In this document: positions 10,066 through 22,098 of the stretch, in pieces
Layout of the letters: each line of letters opens with the position of its first letter
How positions within the stretch are numbered: position 1 is the first letter of the stretch
Source: Balamuthia mandrillaris
Taxonomy: Eukaryota > Discosea > Longamoebia > Balamuthiidae
Direction of reading: 5' to 3'
Assembly (NCBI GenBank): GCA_031835245.1
Contig: JAVKOQ010000185.1
Coordinates: 1 to 64,000, forward strand
Length of the DNA: 64,000 nucleotides
The notes under the pieces: model-generated
What the model saw: only the letters and a program-made list of their open reading frames with translations
Told to the model about the DNA's origin: nothing
Databases searched by the model: none
Program-made: the position numbers and the translations under genes

Positions 10066-11589
10066 ATGACCACTTCACTTTTCGAAGAGGGCTCCACCGA
10101 CCACCACCAACGCGACCCCCAGCAAACTCATCCTGAAGACCGACGTTGCGCCCCAAGTTCCCCTTGCTTCTCCTCCTCCCCAACGCCCCACTCGAGCCCG
10201 CCTTCCTCACCCTACTCCGACGACGGATCTTTTCCTGCACCTCGACATCACCACACCTACTTTGTGCCAAAGATGAACAACGGAAGCAAGCTTTTCCCCA
10301 AGCACAAGTGGCTCAACCGATGGAAGCAGGAGACCTCCTCCACAGAAGACGGCCATTATCACCAGCACGTCGGCAGCAGCGGCGGAGTGAGCGTGCATGA
10401 CCTCTACAGAGCCGCCTTGGCCGAGGAGGCCGAGCAACAGCCCGAACAACAGCAAAACCCAGTTGCCGAGACGAAGACCATGTCTGCCAAACCTCCCATC
10501 TCTCCGCAGGAGGAGCTCGCAGCTTTGCTTCGCACGGAAGGAGGAAAGGACCGGCATGGTTATTCCTCCGCAGCCAGCATCCCCGGAGTAGTCCGCAAGC
10601 CACGAACCCATTTTACCATGTACAGAACTACCGCCACCATCCCTTCCAACGCCACCTCTGAACTTTCCCCCCTCCTTCTGGAACTAAGTCAAGCCGAAGA
10701 CAAAGACGACCACCAGCCCTCCTCCTCCAAGTCCCAAAAGAACTACTCCGACACCGAATACGACTTTATCCGCACTCAAAAGAGAACAACCGAAGAGGCA
10801 GAGGGAGAACGTCCGAACATACGCAAGAAGCACAAACGGCCCTATCCACGGAATGAAAACCAGGAAAGCGACGAAGAGGAAGAGTGGAAGCCCAAAGACG
10901 TTGCTCGTCCTCGTCCTCTCAAGAGGCTGAAGCGAAAACGGACCGTCTCCGCCAACCCTACACTAGAGCATAGCAGAAAGTGTTTTACTTCACCGCAACA
11001 GCCAAACCTTGTGGTGGACCCGGCCGAGCTCGAAACATCCGTGAAGGCCGCTCTCTCCACTGCCTCTGTCAACCCTGAAAGCATCGTAAACCTGCTCAAC
11101 AAACAAGAAGACCGAGAGTCGGTTATCCGTGAGACCGGTTTTTCCAACAACTACATCATGAAGCTCCAACGCAAAGTGTTGCATTCCTCTTCTGCCTTGC
11201 AATTGCGGCCGCCCGATGTCCGCTATGTGGACAACCTGCCTCTGCACGTCATCTTTGCTCCGGATGGCACACCCATGTTGATCAAGAAAGAACTGTGCGA
11301 CATTCTTCGCATGAAAGGAACCACCTTCAGCTACTGGAAAAAGAAGTCGGGAGTGGAGGAGATCGACACCTCCCAAGACTTTCGCCTGATGGACCAATGT
11401 CGTTCCATCTTTGGAGGCAGATCGACCTACACCCTCTACACGGCCTCCAACACGCTGACCATCCTTAATCGCATGGAGTCTTCTCGCCAGAAGAACTCCT
11501 TCTGCTCGTTGGTCTCCCTCAAGAGCATCCTGGAGGGGTATGTCCCTCCCGCCGCCGAGAAAAGGAGGCTTTCACGACCGGAAGCCTGA
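10066..11589 (+). CDS. Uncharacterised, probably nuclear, disordered protein with a small C-terminal domain (single exon)
   Basis: Open frame without introns, stop at 11587-11589. The frame is open from 9910 but the first 52 codons are T-rich leader-like sequence, so I prefer the ATG at 10066 (MTTSLFEEGS), giving about 507 residues. The first two thirds are Ser/Pro/Glu/Lys-rich, with basic clusters such as RKKHKRPYPR and RPLKRLKRKRT that look like nuclear localisation signals. The last 170 residues are ordered: ESIVNLLNKQEDRESVIRE, then PLHVIFAPDGTPMLIKKELC and ILRMKGTTFSYWKKKSG, ending in a helix. This block recalls small DNA-binding folds (SKI/DACH or BRO-N type) only loosely. I do not recognise the family. 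Lack of introns is unusual among its neighbours. Confidence 0.75.
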   Translation: MTTSLFEEGSTDHHQRDPQQTHPEDRRCAPSSPCFSSSPTPHSSPPSSPYSDDGSFPAPRHHHTYFVPKMNNGSKLFPKHKWLNRWKQETSSTEDGHYHQHVGSSGGVSVHDLYRAALAEEAEQQPEQQQNPVAETKTMSAKPPISPQEELAALLRTEGGKDRHGYSSAASIPGVVRKPRTHFTMYRTTATIPSNATSELSPLLLELSQAEDKDDHQPSSSKSQKNYSDTEYDFIRTQKRTTEEAEGERPNIRKKHKRPYPRNENQESDEEEEWKPKDVARPRPLKRLKRKRTVSANPTLEHSRKCFTSPQQPNLVVDPAELETSVKAALSTASVNPESIVNLLNKQEDRESVIRETGFSNNYIMKLQRKVLHSSSALQLRPPDVRYVDNLPLHVIFAPDGTPMLIKKELCDILRMKGTTFSYWKKKSGVEEIDTSQDFRLMDQCRSIFGGRSTYTLYTASNTLTILNRMESSRQKNSFCSLVSLKSILEGYVPPAAEKRRLSRPEA

Positions 11590-11983
11590 AAAAAGGCTTA
11601 CACTTTTCGATAGCAGACAAAGTGAAAGCTGCCGAGAGGGGAGCTGTACAGATATCTCTTTTTGTTTCGCTTTACAGTGTTGTTGTATCATTTGTTGAAT
11701 GTTTGTTTTTGTTATTTATTTTATTTTATTTGTGGTGGACCTAGACCTGCTGCTTCCTCTTCTTGCCCATGCATGCATACATCCTCTTCTTCTGCTTATA
11801 TCATCGTCATTGTTGTTGTACAGTTGGTGCCTTTGATAACATCGGCCATCTTCTTCCTCCCTTCCGCTCACTCCTCCCTTGGTGTATTTTTTTTTTTCTC
11901 TTTGTAGCAGTAAACACAACTTCTCGCCCTGACAACCCACTCATTTCTTTTCTTTCTTTTCTTTTCCCTGTGTGACGAAGGGT

Positions 11984-12664
11984 TTAGCGCGGTGGACTCT
12001 CCTGCCTGTAAACAACAACGCATGATAGCGGCAAGCCACTTGCACCATTTCCCTTCAACAGTGAGAAGGAGAAGTGACTGTCGCTGCTACTGAGAGGGCC
12101 TCTGTGGCTGCAGGAGTTGCTGGGAACTGCAGAAGTTCTTGACCATCTCCTCTCGCCGGTTGCCAAGGCAAAGTCGAAGGTGGGGATGGTCACCCACAAG
12201 GACAAAGCCATAGCATTGCTGCAAGAAGTCTCGAATGGGCTTCTCCCTAAGTTGTAAATTTCCCAGTCGTCCTCCTCTTCTTCCTCTCTCATTTCCATGA
12301 TCTGTCCCGCATAAGGAAGAAGGTCTCGGTGATGATTACCAATGTGCACGTGTGCACAGCCGCGGCAGTGCATGACGATCTCCTCGAAACCCTGGTGTGG
12401 GCGGTGGAGAATGGGTGCCCCTGGTGGAATGGCGCGGCGCTCATGGAGATTGCCGAAAGACGCGGGCGGGGATGGCAGGTTGATGGGGGACATCCTCCAT
12501 GCGCATGGCGGCCATGCCAACGAATAAATGTTTCTGTGTTTTTGTGTTTTGACAAACGAGCAGTAAGCAGAGGCAACCACAAGAAGTCCTCTGTCGTTTG
12601 TGTGTGATAAGTAAGTCATTAGGACTCTCTTTGGTTGTCTGTTGCTGCGAGACAACGGAAACAC
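11984..12664 (-). CDS. Possible hypothetical protein
   Basis: A 226-codon minus-strand frame in the gap between two plus-strand genes. One inner part (DWEIYNLGRSPFETSCSNAM and LSLWVTIPTFDFALATGE) reads like real protein; the rest does not. A spliced version starting within it is possible. No family recognised. The long gap (11,590-12,749) otherwise holds only the 3' flank of the single-exon gene and the leader of DCAF11. Confidence 0.28.
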   Translation of the reverse strand: MFPLSRSNRQPKRVLMTYLSHTNDRGLLVVASAYCSFVKTQKHRNIYSLAWPPCAWRMSPINLPSPPASFGNLHERRAIPPGAPILHRPHQGFEEIVMHCRGCAHVHIGNHHRDLLPYAGQIMEMREEEEEDDWEIYNLGRSPFETSCSNAMALSLWVTIPTFDFALATGERRWSRTSAVPSNSCSHRGPLSSSDSHFSFSLLKGNGASGLPLSCVVVYRQESPPR

Positions 12665-12749
12665 AAACGAGGGGGCAGCAAAGAGGGGGCGGTGGTTGAA
12701 GCTAGGAAAGAAGAAAAATAAACTGCATAAAAAGAAAGAAAGAAAGAAG

Positions 12750-15224
12750 ATGCAGGAGGCCCACTTGCTGGCAAGGTTGCAGAGGTACTATCGTGCCATA
12801 ATGCGGGGGGAGGACCCTGGCGATGACGAAGAGGAGGAGGAGGAGGAAGGAGAGGGCACGGAAGATCTTGTCGTAGTTGCCGAAGAAGAAACTACCTCAA
12901 CCTTGAACGTAAGCTTCTCTCACCCCTCCCTCTCTTCCTCTCTCCCTCTTCCCCCCTCCCTCTTTGGTGTGGCTGACGGATCCACACCGGAAAAAAAGGG
13001 TCACCCATTGGCGCAAGAGTTGGTGCAGAAGACAGGCTGCCATACTGCAGGTGGCCAAAGGGATAGGTCGCTATTCCGCATGCTCCGCCAGCGAAGCGTC
13101 TCTGGGTCATTCGACCAAAGGCAGCGCGTACACGCTACCCAACGCATGGTACCACGCTCCATGCCTCCGCTTGCTGCCAGTGGCAGTGGTGAGGCCAGCG
13201 GTGGCGATTGCCATAATGAAGTCTCTTCTTCTCGTCTGTTGGCCGAGTATGATAACCAGGTTTTCTGTGGCAAATACTCCAGCGATGGTTCTGGTTTGTT
13301 GTTTCTCTCTGCTTCCCTCCGTCCAGCTCCTGCTGCTTTTGACACTTTTGTTTTATACATAGCTTTTCTAAGCGCTTGTCAAGGTACGTGACTCCTCTCT
13401 GCTCTCTGCTCTCTGCTCTCTACCGTTTTCTTCTGTCTCTCCAATTTGAATAAGCTTACCAGCAGCCGAATAGACCGTCATATTCGCATATATAACACTG
13501 AGACGTGGAAACTGAAAAAGGACGTGACAGCGCGGCACTTTGGCTGGTCCATCCTCGACGTGGATTATTCTCCCGACCAACGCTTTTTTATCTATTCATC
13601 TTGGGCTGACTACAGTAATAACTATCTTTCTCGATTTGTGTATTGTTTTGATAGTAACCTTCTGGCTTTCACTTCTTTGAATTGCAGTACAATTGTGTAA
13701 CATATCGGGAGAAGGGGAAGAAGAGCACAGTGCACTTGACCTAAGGTTATCCTCTTTTCCTTTCCAATTGAAAATACAACTTTCGCATATTCTCTTTTCT
13801 CACTTGCATTGCTTCTCATCATTCTACAACCCCTTCACCGCAACCAGGCCACAAGCAAGACGTTTTTGCCTGTTTTCAATCCAGTTCTCGCAATCTAGCA
13901 GCGAGATACTTGCTGGCGCAAGTGACCAGTGCATGTACATATATGACTTGAATACCAGAGAACGCGTGTTGCGGGTAAGACAGGCCTTGTTTATCCCATT
14001 CGCTTCGATATTGCTGACGGATGGGTCACTGCAAAGTTATTGGCACATGACGACGACGTGAACGCGGTCTCGTGGGCCGATGAAACTTCTCAAATTTTAT
14101 TCTCTGGAAGTGATGACTGCTTAGTCAAGGTTTCTTTCTCTTTTTGTCGATTCTTTCATTTCTTTCGTTTTCTTCTTTTGTTTTCTCCTTCGGTACTCCT
14201 TAAGCGGATTCATGAATAGGTATGGGACAGAAGGCTGTTGAACCAAGAGAATCCAAAACCAGTTGGTACCCTAGTGGGTCATCTAGAGGGCATTACGCAT
14301 GTATGCTCTAAAAGAGACAGCCGATACCTGATATCTAATAGCAAGGTACTCGAACTTATTGTGTGTCGATCCGCGTGTCGTATCTTGCTTACACCAACTT
14401 TTTGTATTCAAACAAACAGGACCAAAGCATCAAGGTGTATTCTCCTATGATTGGATTCACGTTGTAAATGTAGCACTAACACTTATTGCTAGCTTTGGGA
14501 TTTGCGAGCGATGACAAATTCAGATGCGCCTCGACAAGGCATGCGTCGCCATCCTTGGGACTACCGTTATGGCGACTACTTCTATGGAAGGTCTGTTCTT
14601 ACCGCAGATGGTCTGACATTTAGCACTAACATTGGTGTGCCTGAAAATACAGACACCAAAGAGATATTTTTTCAGGAAGGCTGAAACATCCAGACGACAC
14701 ATCTTTGAAAACGTACAGAGGACATCGCGTCTTTCAGACTCTGATCCGTTGTTATTTTTCTCCAGAACACTCCACCGGACAAAGGTTAAAAATTATTTCA
14801 TTTCTATGTACCTTACAAACAGGCTACTCACCACTGGCGTGACAACCACACCATATTTCAGATATATTTATACGGGTTCCTATGACGGCAGTGTATATGG
14901 TAAGGCATTTCAATTTCGATGGCGGCTTGATACTAACTTTTATTTCAGTTTATGACGTGATCAGTGGGGAAGTGGTGACCAAATTGCACGGACACGTAAG
15001 TATTTTATTACTGTGTACTTGTGTTCGTGCTGAATGAATGACGAGCAACAGGAGGCCACCGTCAGAGATGTATCATGGCATCCATTTGATCCGAATATAG
15101 TGTCGACATCAGTACGTAGTGAACGCTTATAAACCCAGAGGATACCTAACTCGTGATCACGTACGAATATACGCAGTGGGATGGCACGGTGCGCATGTGG
15201 CAGGGTTCCTCATCGCCTCTGTAA
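12750..15224 (+). CDS. DCAF11: DDB1- and CUL4-associated factor 11 (WDR23), WD40 substrate receptor
   Basis: WD40 protein that in animals recruits substrates, notably Nrf/SKN-1 factors, to the CUL4-DDB1 ubiquitin ligase. Start chosen at 12750 (MQEAHLLARLQRYYRA); an in-frame ATG at 12642 would add a lysine-rich leader. About ten exons follow; stop at 15222-15224. After an acidic linker come RDRSLFRMLRQRSVSGSF, NQVFCGKYSSDGS, HFGWSILDVDYSPDQRFFIY, LCNISGEGEEEHSALDL, HDDDVNAVSWADETSQILFS, NPKPVGTLVGHLEGITHV, RYLISNSKDQSIK, HPWDYRYGDYFYG, TYRGHRVFQTLIRCYFSP and ATVRDVSWHPFDPNIVSTS, matching the blades of DCAF11 in order. The final WDGTVRMWQ closes the propeller. It is a complete gene; small exon joins were made by eye. 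Confidence 0.93.
13384..13421 (+). repeat. CTCTCTG minisatellite-like run in DCAF11 intron
   Basis: Repeated ctctctgctctctg units right after the donor near 13383; pyrimidine-rich on the sense strand. Confidence 0.6.
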
Positions 15225-15565
15225 CCAAAGTTTGTTCTCTTTCTGGTCTCTTTTTAAGACAGCTTTCCAGGTAGACAAAAGTAGTTAGGGGCCATGTATT
15301 TTCCCACTGAGACAAAGGGAATAGCGTGACGTATTGTTTTGTCGACTCCTGCAGATTTGAGGCACTGACCTTTACATGCACCAAAAATTTGTTTCAAAGA
15401 TTTCAAAGGGATCATATATTTTGATTCATAATCATCATATGTTAAATGTCTTTTCTGTTTCCACAATACAACACTAGACATCTCTAGCCACGGTCAAACG
15501 CGGGAGCACCTCAAGAGGGTATGCGAGAAGCCTACCCGAACCACAAGGTCTATAGCGACATCGGG
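15225..15565. other. DCAF11 3' flank
   Basis: No secure gene. A 75-codon minus-strand frame at 15254-15481 is open but unsupported. Confidence 0.45.
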
Positions 15566-15820
15566 TCAGGCATCAATTGGAAGCGCAGGGACTTTCTCGC
15601 ACTTCTGGAGCAGGTCCTTGTATTCGGTGACCAGGTCACGGAGTTTTCTTTTGCGTCGACTTGGTGAGTGGTCGATCCTGGACTGCAAGGCATCAGCGCA
15701 CTTCCCGAGGCGCCAGATGCGGCCAAAGTCGTTACGTCCAAACGCCGTGCACTGCTGAAACTGCGAAAGAGGATCACATATAAAGGGCCTGATCTTACGT
15801 AAGGGATTCATAATCGGCAA
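15566..15820 (-). CDS. Small hypothetical protein, basic and cysteine-containing
   Basis: An 84-codon minus-strand frame with four cysteines and a helical C-terminus (KLRDLVTEYKDLLQKCEKV). Composition looks protein-like, and it sits alone between the DCAF11 3' end and the RalGAP 3' end. Cysteine spacing does not match the twin CX9C class. The family is unknown and start may be at the second Met (15811). Confidence 0.4.
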   Translation of the reverse strand: MPIMNPLRKIRPFICDPLSQFQQCTAFGRNDFGRIWRLGKCADALQSRIDHSPSRRKRKLRDLVTEYKDLLQKCEKVPALPIDA

Positions 15821-16069
15821 TTAATCTTTAAGGGCCGCTTTAAAAGCAATAGTAAAAATATGTGTGAGCAGCAACCAAAGTTTATCAACTCATGTTTCAC
15901 AAGGAGAAGCAGATGCTTAAAAGTGTTGTGCGTGTGTGTTAGACAATCAAAGGTTGTGTGTGCGTGGTTTTTTTTTTGCCTCACTATATTTTCCTTAGCT
16001 GCTTAAAGGTGTACACGTGTAGCAAACAGCGAGACAGCAGTTGAATGACTCGCTGGCCGTTGTTGCTCT

Positions 16070-19000
16070 TCATTCTAAGGTATCAGTTGAGACGCTCTCC
16101 TCAATATCTTCCTGTGCAGCAGCGGTAGATGATCGCAAAGAAGGGTTTGGAGAAGGAGTGGTGGGGGTGGTGGCTGAGGATGAGGAGTGTTCGGATGGTT
16201 CATCAGCGCCAGGAGAACCAGCAGCAGCTGCCACCGCCGCCAGATCGAGGACGGGAGACTCTCTTCCGCCGCCATCTGACTTGCTGGTAGATGAGGTGCG
16301 AGGTGGCCTCGGGGGAAGTACTGAGGGGGCCTCTGGTGGAGGTTCGCTTGGAACTTCGAAGGTACGAGCTCTAAGAGTACTCTTCTTGAGGGGTTGTTTG
16401 AGGCCATGCACATGCACTCCCATGCCTCGTTCTTTCGCTTTGTCTTTCTCCTTAATGACGTCCATTTCGCCCTTATGTTTCTCTCCATTGTGCTTATTCT
16501 CCCTTCCAGATTTGTCTTTGTCTTTCTCTTTGCCGTCTCTGGCAGTCTTGGGTCCTCCATGTTTAGAGGACGTCTTGCGGGATTGTGACTTTCTCTTCTT
16601 GTCTTTGCTGAGGTTGAGAGACGTTCCTCCCTCTGATAGGCGCGTGCGTTTCTCCACTGGAAGGATTGAATCAGACATTGCCAGAGAAGAACGTCTGCTG
16701 GTCGGCAAGACCTTGCGCGGCCTCGCAATGTGTTGCGGGAACGCGGCCTTATGGTCCTTTGTGAGCAACTCTTCCTCTCTTAGAGGACCATAAAGGTTGC
16801 AATAGAATTGTTCTGTGCTGACTGTCCTCAGCGTGTGGCGCTCATAGATGCTTTCCAAAATTTCTTTCCTGCGCGTAAGCCTGTAGAACGAAAGGTAGTG
16901 TGAGCATTTGGTGGCTATTTGTCAACCTTATAACGTTTAAGCTTTCCATATGGGAGCGAAGGGAATTCATACGGATGACTGTAATCTTCTTGCTGCGCCC
17001 TGATGGTCCGGTGGGCATTGATAGCAGTTTCTCTTACCAGTACAGCAAGCACACTGGCACTCACGACCGAGTCTTCCAGGAGTGGCCCTATGTGCAACGT
17101 CTGAAGTTCGTTTCCAGTGAGTCAAAGATTACAATTCAAATCAGAATGGGATGGCCCCGTGGTTAGCTTACCTCTGTGTTCTGATGATAAACTCGGACGT
17201 GGTACAAGGCAGAATCCAGGGGATGGATCACAATATGCACATTGCTCTGTTTGCAAAGATCGGGATACTTGGCCATGGAATAGTGCTCCAAATCATCTTC
17301 TGTCCATAAAATGAAAACGTAATTGCTGTGCAGTAGCTTAGCTCGTTGAGCAAGGGCGTCTTTGTCACCGATTGCAGGCATGTGGCTGGGCGCGTGGAAC
17401 ACTATTTCCTTGCTAAAGTCAGCAAAGTATGGGGCGACGGTGCCTGTGCTAAGTCCCTCCCTGTCAAGGCCACCCAAAAAGCCTGTGTGGGACTTGACGT
17501 CAATCTGCATTGTAAAGAGATCAGGCTGAGTAAACAATATAAAGAAAGAAACAAGTAGAAACGACAAGAAAGAGAACACGAAAAACCCACAAATAGCATG
17601 TAAGAGAGTAGGAAATGTGAGAACGTACAGGCCAACCCAGGGAAGCAAGGAAATGTTGGTATGCAGATGGTCCACCATGGTTGGATAGTATTTGTTCCAT
17701 TGTTTGGTCATGTTTTACATAGCACACCCCCAAAGTGAAACATTCACGCCTCGTAATGATAGGAACCATGTCACTAACAAATTCAACATACAGATAAAAC
17801 AAAAAGAATAACAATGAGAAAACATACTCTGGTTCTTGGTCCAATTGGTTAAGAGCATTATAAAATTCAGCAGATTGCTGAATTTGGAAAAAGTGGGGCT
17901 GGTTGTTGATGGACAGAAAACCAACGCTAGATAGGAACAGTCTACCCTGAAGGAACTTGCAGAGCACGTTGGTATCGCCATATATGTGGGTAGGACCAGG
18001 CTCATCAGTGTAATGCTGCGTAGAGTTACGGCCCGTAGGAGGGACACAAGTGACCTGCTTCAGGTTAAATTGGCTTTGCTCAAGCACTTTCTGTTCCACA
18101 GAGGCCTGTTGGGCAGAAGCAGCACAGAGCGGATCCTCGTTCCACTCTTCCAGATATTGGAAGACATTTACAAGTGCTTCTTGCGCCTTTCTGTGTTCAC
18201 AAACCCCAGCAATGGTGAGCATTAGATTCACGAGCTTTCAAAATAAAAAGAGAAAACGTACAGAGGAGTGAGATCATGAAATGGTTCGACGCAAGGAGAG
18301 GTTGAAGGCGGCGCAATGGCATTGCTAATAAGGATGATGTCTTCTGGGGATAATGGGGTACTGCGCAGATTCCATGCTTGTCTTCCGGTGCGGTCTCGAA
18401 TTATAATGGTGACGAATGGGTCTGGTGATAGTGTAGGTATAAATATGACTAAGCAGAACGTTAGGCTTGTGTAAAAGTACTAACCGCCGTTATTGGGCCT
18501 ATCAACAACTGTTACCAAGGCTCCTTTAGTAGCAAAGAACCGGATGAAGTTAGCAGGTAATTGGCTTGCAGGAAGGCCGTCATTAGGAATGATGCTCAGC
18601 AAATCTTCTTCTGTTACTAAGCTGGAAATACGACAATCAGTGCCAGTGCCGTGAGGTAATGGGAATGTACCCGCTAGATTTAGTAGCGTGGCCAGAGCCC
18701 ATCTAGCTGCCTCCTGTTGTAACATCATTAGTAGGAGTGGTACGATGACGTTGAATGTGACGATGATAAAACCTGCAATTTAGTGCCAATCTCTTTTCTT
18801 TCCTTGACAACAGGGCGAGTCACTAGTGTAGTTGATCCGGTTAGCGGATTCTTTGTAGATGACAAGGATTCTTTCTTGCTTTTGCGTTTGTCTTTCTTGT
18901 TCTTTGATTCCTTCTTGTCCTTCTCTTCACTGTTTTTGGCCGCTGGGTTTTTTTGTGGTTCTATTTCCTCTATTTGTGGCAACTTGTTGCTCAGTTAGCA

Positions 19001-22000
19001 TGACTAATTTATATATTTCGTTTGAACTTATCGCTTACTTTTCTCTGGGTAACAGGCAGAGCGGAGAGAATAAAGCGGAGCACAGCTTGCTTGCAGAGAG
19101 GAAAACCGAGTAGCCAATCATCTACCGCTAACCAATGCGTTATACATTGTAATGCACCAATCATTTGTTTTTCCTGTTCTACAGAGTCAGTGATAACAGG
19201 AGCTGAAGCGTCGGATGAGGAGAACATGTGGGCTAACGAAAATACGACATAGTTGGCCACCTATTGAGTAGAGTTTTTTTAAAAGGAGCTGAATTAACTG
19301 CTAAATTTTTTTAAAAAAAATACCTCAGTAGCTCCCTGTAAATACGAGTAGAGTGATGCAAAATAACCCAACGTTTGAAAAGCATCAACAGTGCACTGGG
19401 ACGACCATTCTTGCTTTGTTATCTTTTGACCTGAATCTTATTGGTCAGGCAAGAAAGAGAGACAAGGAGTCTACGATAGGTACCAATCGCCATTATCATT
19501 CTCTTTGCGAATCCAGAATCACTGGTGATGTCTTCGGTAGCAAATTGATAACAAAGGGGTAGCAAGAGCCGCACATTGTTAGGAATAAGTTCGTTGTTGA
19601 GAGCCTCAATAAGCAACACGCGCAGGTGGGGTTTGAGCTGTTGGCAATAGTTTGTTAATAAACCAACCTCAATTAATCACGACCAAACATGATGTATATC
19701 TTGGCCAAGAGAAAAGTAACCTTGGTATAAGTGTCCACTTCAGGAAGATTTGGGCTGATTGTATCCTACAGAGGGAGATGTTTCATAAAAATTACTCTCA
19801 ATAATGAAAAGGAGAGTTCCCTTTAAAAGTATACGAACTTTGGCACTGGCGGGACTGGTAATGATAGATGGCATTACAGTCTTAACAGCAAACGGAGTAT
19901 CTCCGAAATGATTGGGAAGGGGCAGGATCTGAGCCAGGATACGTATGCAAGCCTTGCGCACGTCTTCTTGCGATGCAAAGTGCTCATAATTGCTCGTTTT
20001 CTGCAAGAAGGCAAAATAGGAATCTAAGTGAGGTGATGCGGGCAAAGCAAACCATCCATTGAGTTAGGTGCTCCTACCCGAAGCAATATTCTGTTGAGAG
20101 CGTAGATATACGCTGGAATTAACGAACGAAAGCCGGGTAGCTCATGTGAAAAGAGAGGAGCAGAGTGAACTATTGCAGAAATTAGGACTCTCCCATCTTG
20201 TTGAAGAACCTGTTTTTTTCGAAGGTGTAAATGTGGGAAGGAACAGTGACAAAACGACTGTTCACCAACCTTGTGCAAGCATTCAAAAAAGCGAGATAGA
20301 TATATCGTGGGATATTCTGTGTCTTTCCTCTTGTGGAAAATATTGCACAATGCCTTCACAGCCAAGGCTTGTCCTTCTTCAAACCTTTTTCGTTCAAACA
20401 GCGAAAAAAAAAATAGGCGTTTTAGTAAGGTAACTAGTGATGTCAGTGATAGAGGTACCCTTCGTGTTTGTGTTTGATAGCATGGAAGAGCCACGCTCCA
20501 AAAATATGTAAAATTGTATTACCGCTTGGTGTATTCAGTGCATAACTTTTCTCGTTTTCCTTCCCTACCTGCAAATAAAGGTTGACAAGGGTATCTATGC
20601 CCCTAAAAGCAGTCACAAAAATACTAGGATCTTCGATCCTATTTGGATCGCCAATGGCATCTGGAGGTATCAACAAAGTCAAGGCTAACAGCTGTGTGAT
20701 TCGGGGCAAAAACAAAGAGAAACATGAACATGGAAAAGGATACGCAGCATCTTGTGCCAGGCATACAAAACAAGTTCATCATCCAGCTTAATTGTGGTAA
20801 CTTCATTTGCCCCCTCTCTAAGTTGAGTTAGCAAAAATATCTAAGAAAGGAGGACCGAAGCAGAGAGGATAAAATGGTACATACACTCTAATGTTGACTG
20901 AAGTTTTGCCTTCTTTTGGACCATAAAGCAGAGAAATGGACCGTTCGGTAAGGGCTTTGGAGAAGGCATTCCAGTGAGTTATAGTTGGCATGAAGCGAAT
21001 CCAGTTACAGCTGTGTTTGAGTAACGATCCCCACATCGCTGCATCATTTGTGGAAGAGTAGAGCCACGACTCTAACAGCACCTGATAACATCAATGCTTG
21101 CCATTAAAAATTTGGAAGAGGAAGAGGAAGAGGAAGAGAGAGGAAGAGGAAGAGGAAGAGGAAGAGGAAGAGGAAGAGGAAGAGGAAGAGGAAGAGGAAG
21201 AGGAAGAGAAAGAGGAAGAGGAAGAGGAAGAGGAAGAGGGAAGAGAGAGGAAGAGGAAGAGGAAGAGAAGAGGAAGAGAGGAAGAGGAAGAGGAAGAGGA
21301 AGAGAGGAAGAGGAAGAGGAAGAGGAAGAGGAAGAGGAAGAGGAAGAGGAAGAGGGAACAAACCTTCAGAACGTGCGAGCACAATCGCTGGGCGAGTCCA
21401 TCTTGTCCAGGAGGGGCGCTGAGAAGAGAATCTGTAACACCGAGCATTAACTTCAAAAAGAGGTCCCATGTTTCACGGGTAAGGTTGCTCCTGTCCTTTC
21501 CAACAGTATGGTAAATGTTGAGCACGCGTTTACATAGTGAGGCCTGGCTGTCCAGTTGAGCAGGATCTTTGGTGCGAGAACCGAACATAAGAGAACAGTG
21601 GCTCAACAGTTTCTGTGCGATTGAGTGAGGAAGGGGAACGCATATAGCAGGAGAGACGCAGTTCTCGAGTCCAGACAAGGAGATGCCACATACCTGAAGA
21701 AAAAACTGGTAGTCTTCTTGTATGGCAACAGGGCAGTCTTTTCGATTTGGTTCTAGCGTCCAGCGACGGTAAAGTTCAACGGCCTTGGCCATGGTCTCTT
21801 CTTGATCCAAGGGAAGGGTAAAGGCAGTACCAATGCATTCCATGGCCCATATCACGTGGGCACGACTGCTTAACACCTTGGTTACCTCTGTTTTGCTTTC
21901 CATGAGGTAGTGAACGACTTCGGTGGAAATGATTTGCCTGACTTCCAGAGGGAACTCCTTCAGGATGTTCGTGTCTAGGGCCGCCGTAGATTAGATTTAC

Positions 22001-22098
22001 CGTACGAGAGAGAGAGAGAGAGAGAAGAAGGGAAAGGGTGGAAACAAACCAGGGGCATGGTGGAGTAAGCCCAACGAAGCAACCCTTTCTAAAAACAT
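16070..22098 (-). CDS. RALGAPB: RalGAP beta-subunit-like protein with C-terminal Rap/Ran-GAP-type domain
   Basis: Large minus-strand gene of about 20 exons. Start proposed at 22098 (MFLERVASLGLLHHAP), spliced to the exon beginning DTNILKEFPLEVRQ. Segments match RALGAPB in order: WAMECIGTAFTLPLDQEETM, LTRETWDLFLKLML, LLESWLYSS, ILHIFGAWLFHAI, YPTIYLSRFFECLHKVG, ILPLPNHFGDTPFAVK, and near the end SLGWPVDVKSHTGFLGGL, TGTVAPYFADFSKEIVFHAP, VHIVIHPLDSALYHVRVY and VLAVLVRETAINAHRTI. In animals RALGAPB is the partner that the catalytic alpha subunit needs to switch off RalA/B. The Asn-thumb position of active GAPs (GND in RALGAPA) reads HSN here, so catalysis is doubtful. The C-terminal 260 residues (16858-16070) are Lys/Ser/Pro-rich and disordered. 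One intron holds a 245-base (GGAAGA)n tract. Confidence 0.88.
21111..21357 (-). repeat. (GGAAGA)n hexanucleotide tract in RalGAP intron
   Basis: About 245 bases of GAGGAA/GGAAGA units with a few shorter steps. It fills the intron between the exon ending LCSHVLK (about 21363) and the exon beginning VLLESWLYSS (about 21082). On the sense (minus) strand it is all pyrimidine. It creates long artificial Glu/Arg or Leu/Phe frames. Confidence 0.95.
22007..22024 (-). repeat. (CT)n sense-strand microsatellite in first RalGAP intron
   Basis: GA on the plus strand, hence CT in the RalGAP sense, between the first and second exon. Confidence 0.85.

Noticed and set aside
15254-15481. 75-codon minus-strand frame after DCAF11
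   Set aside because: Protein-like in part but without family resemblance, splice partner or room for a promoter; not enough to call.
21091-21903. Long Leu/Phe/Ser or Glu/Arg frames on both strands
   Set aside because: They are translations of the (GGAAGA)n intron repeat; the real RalGAP exon ends at about 21363 at a normal donor.
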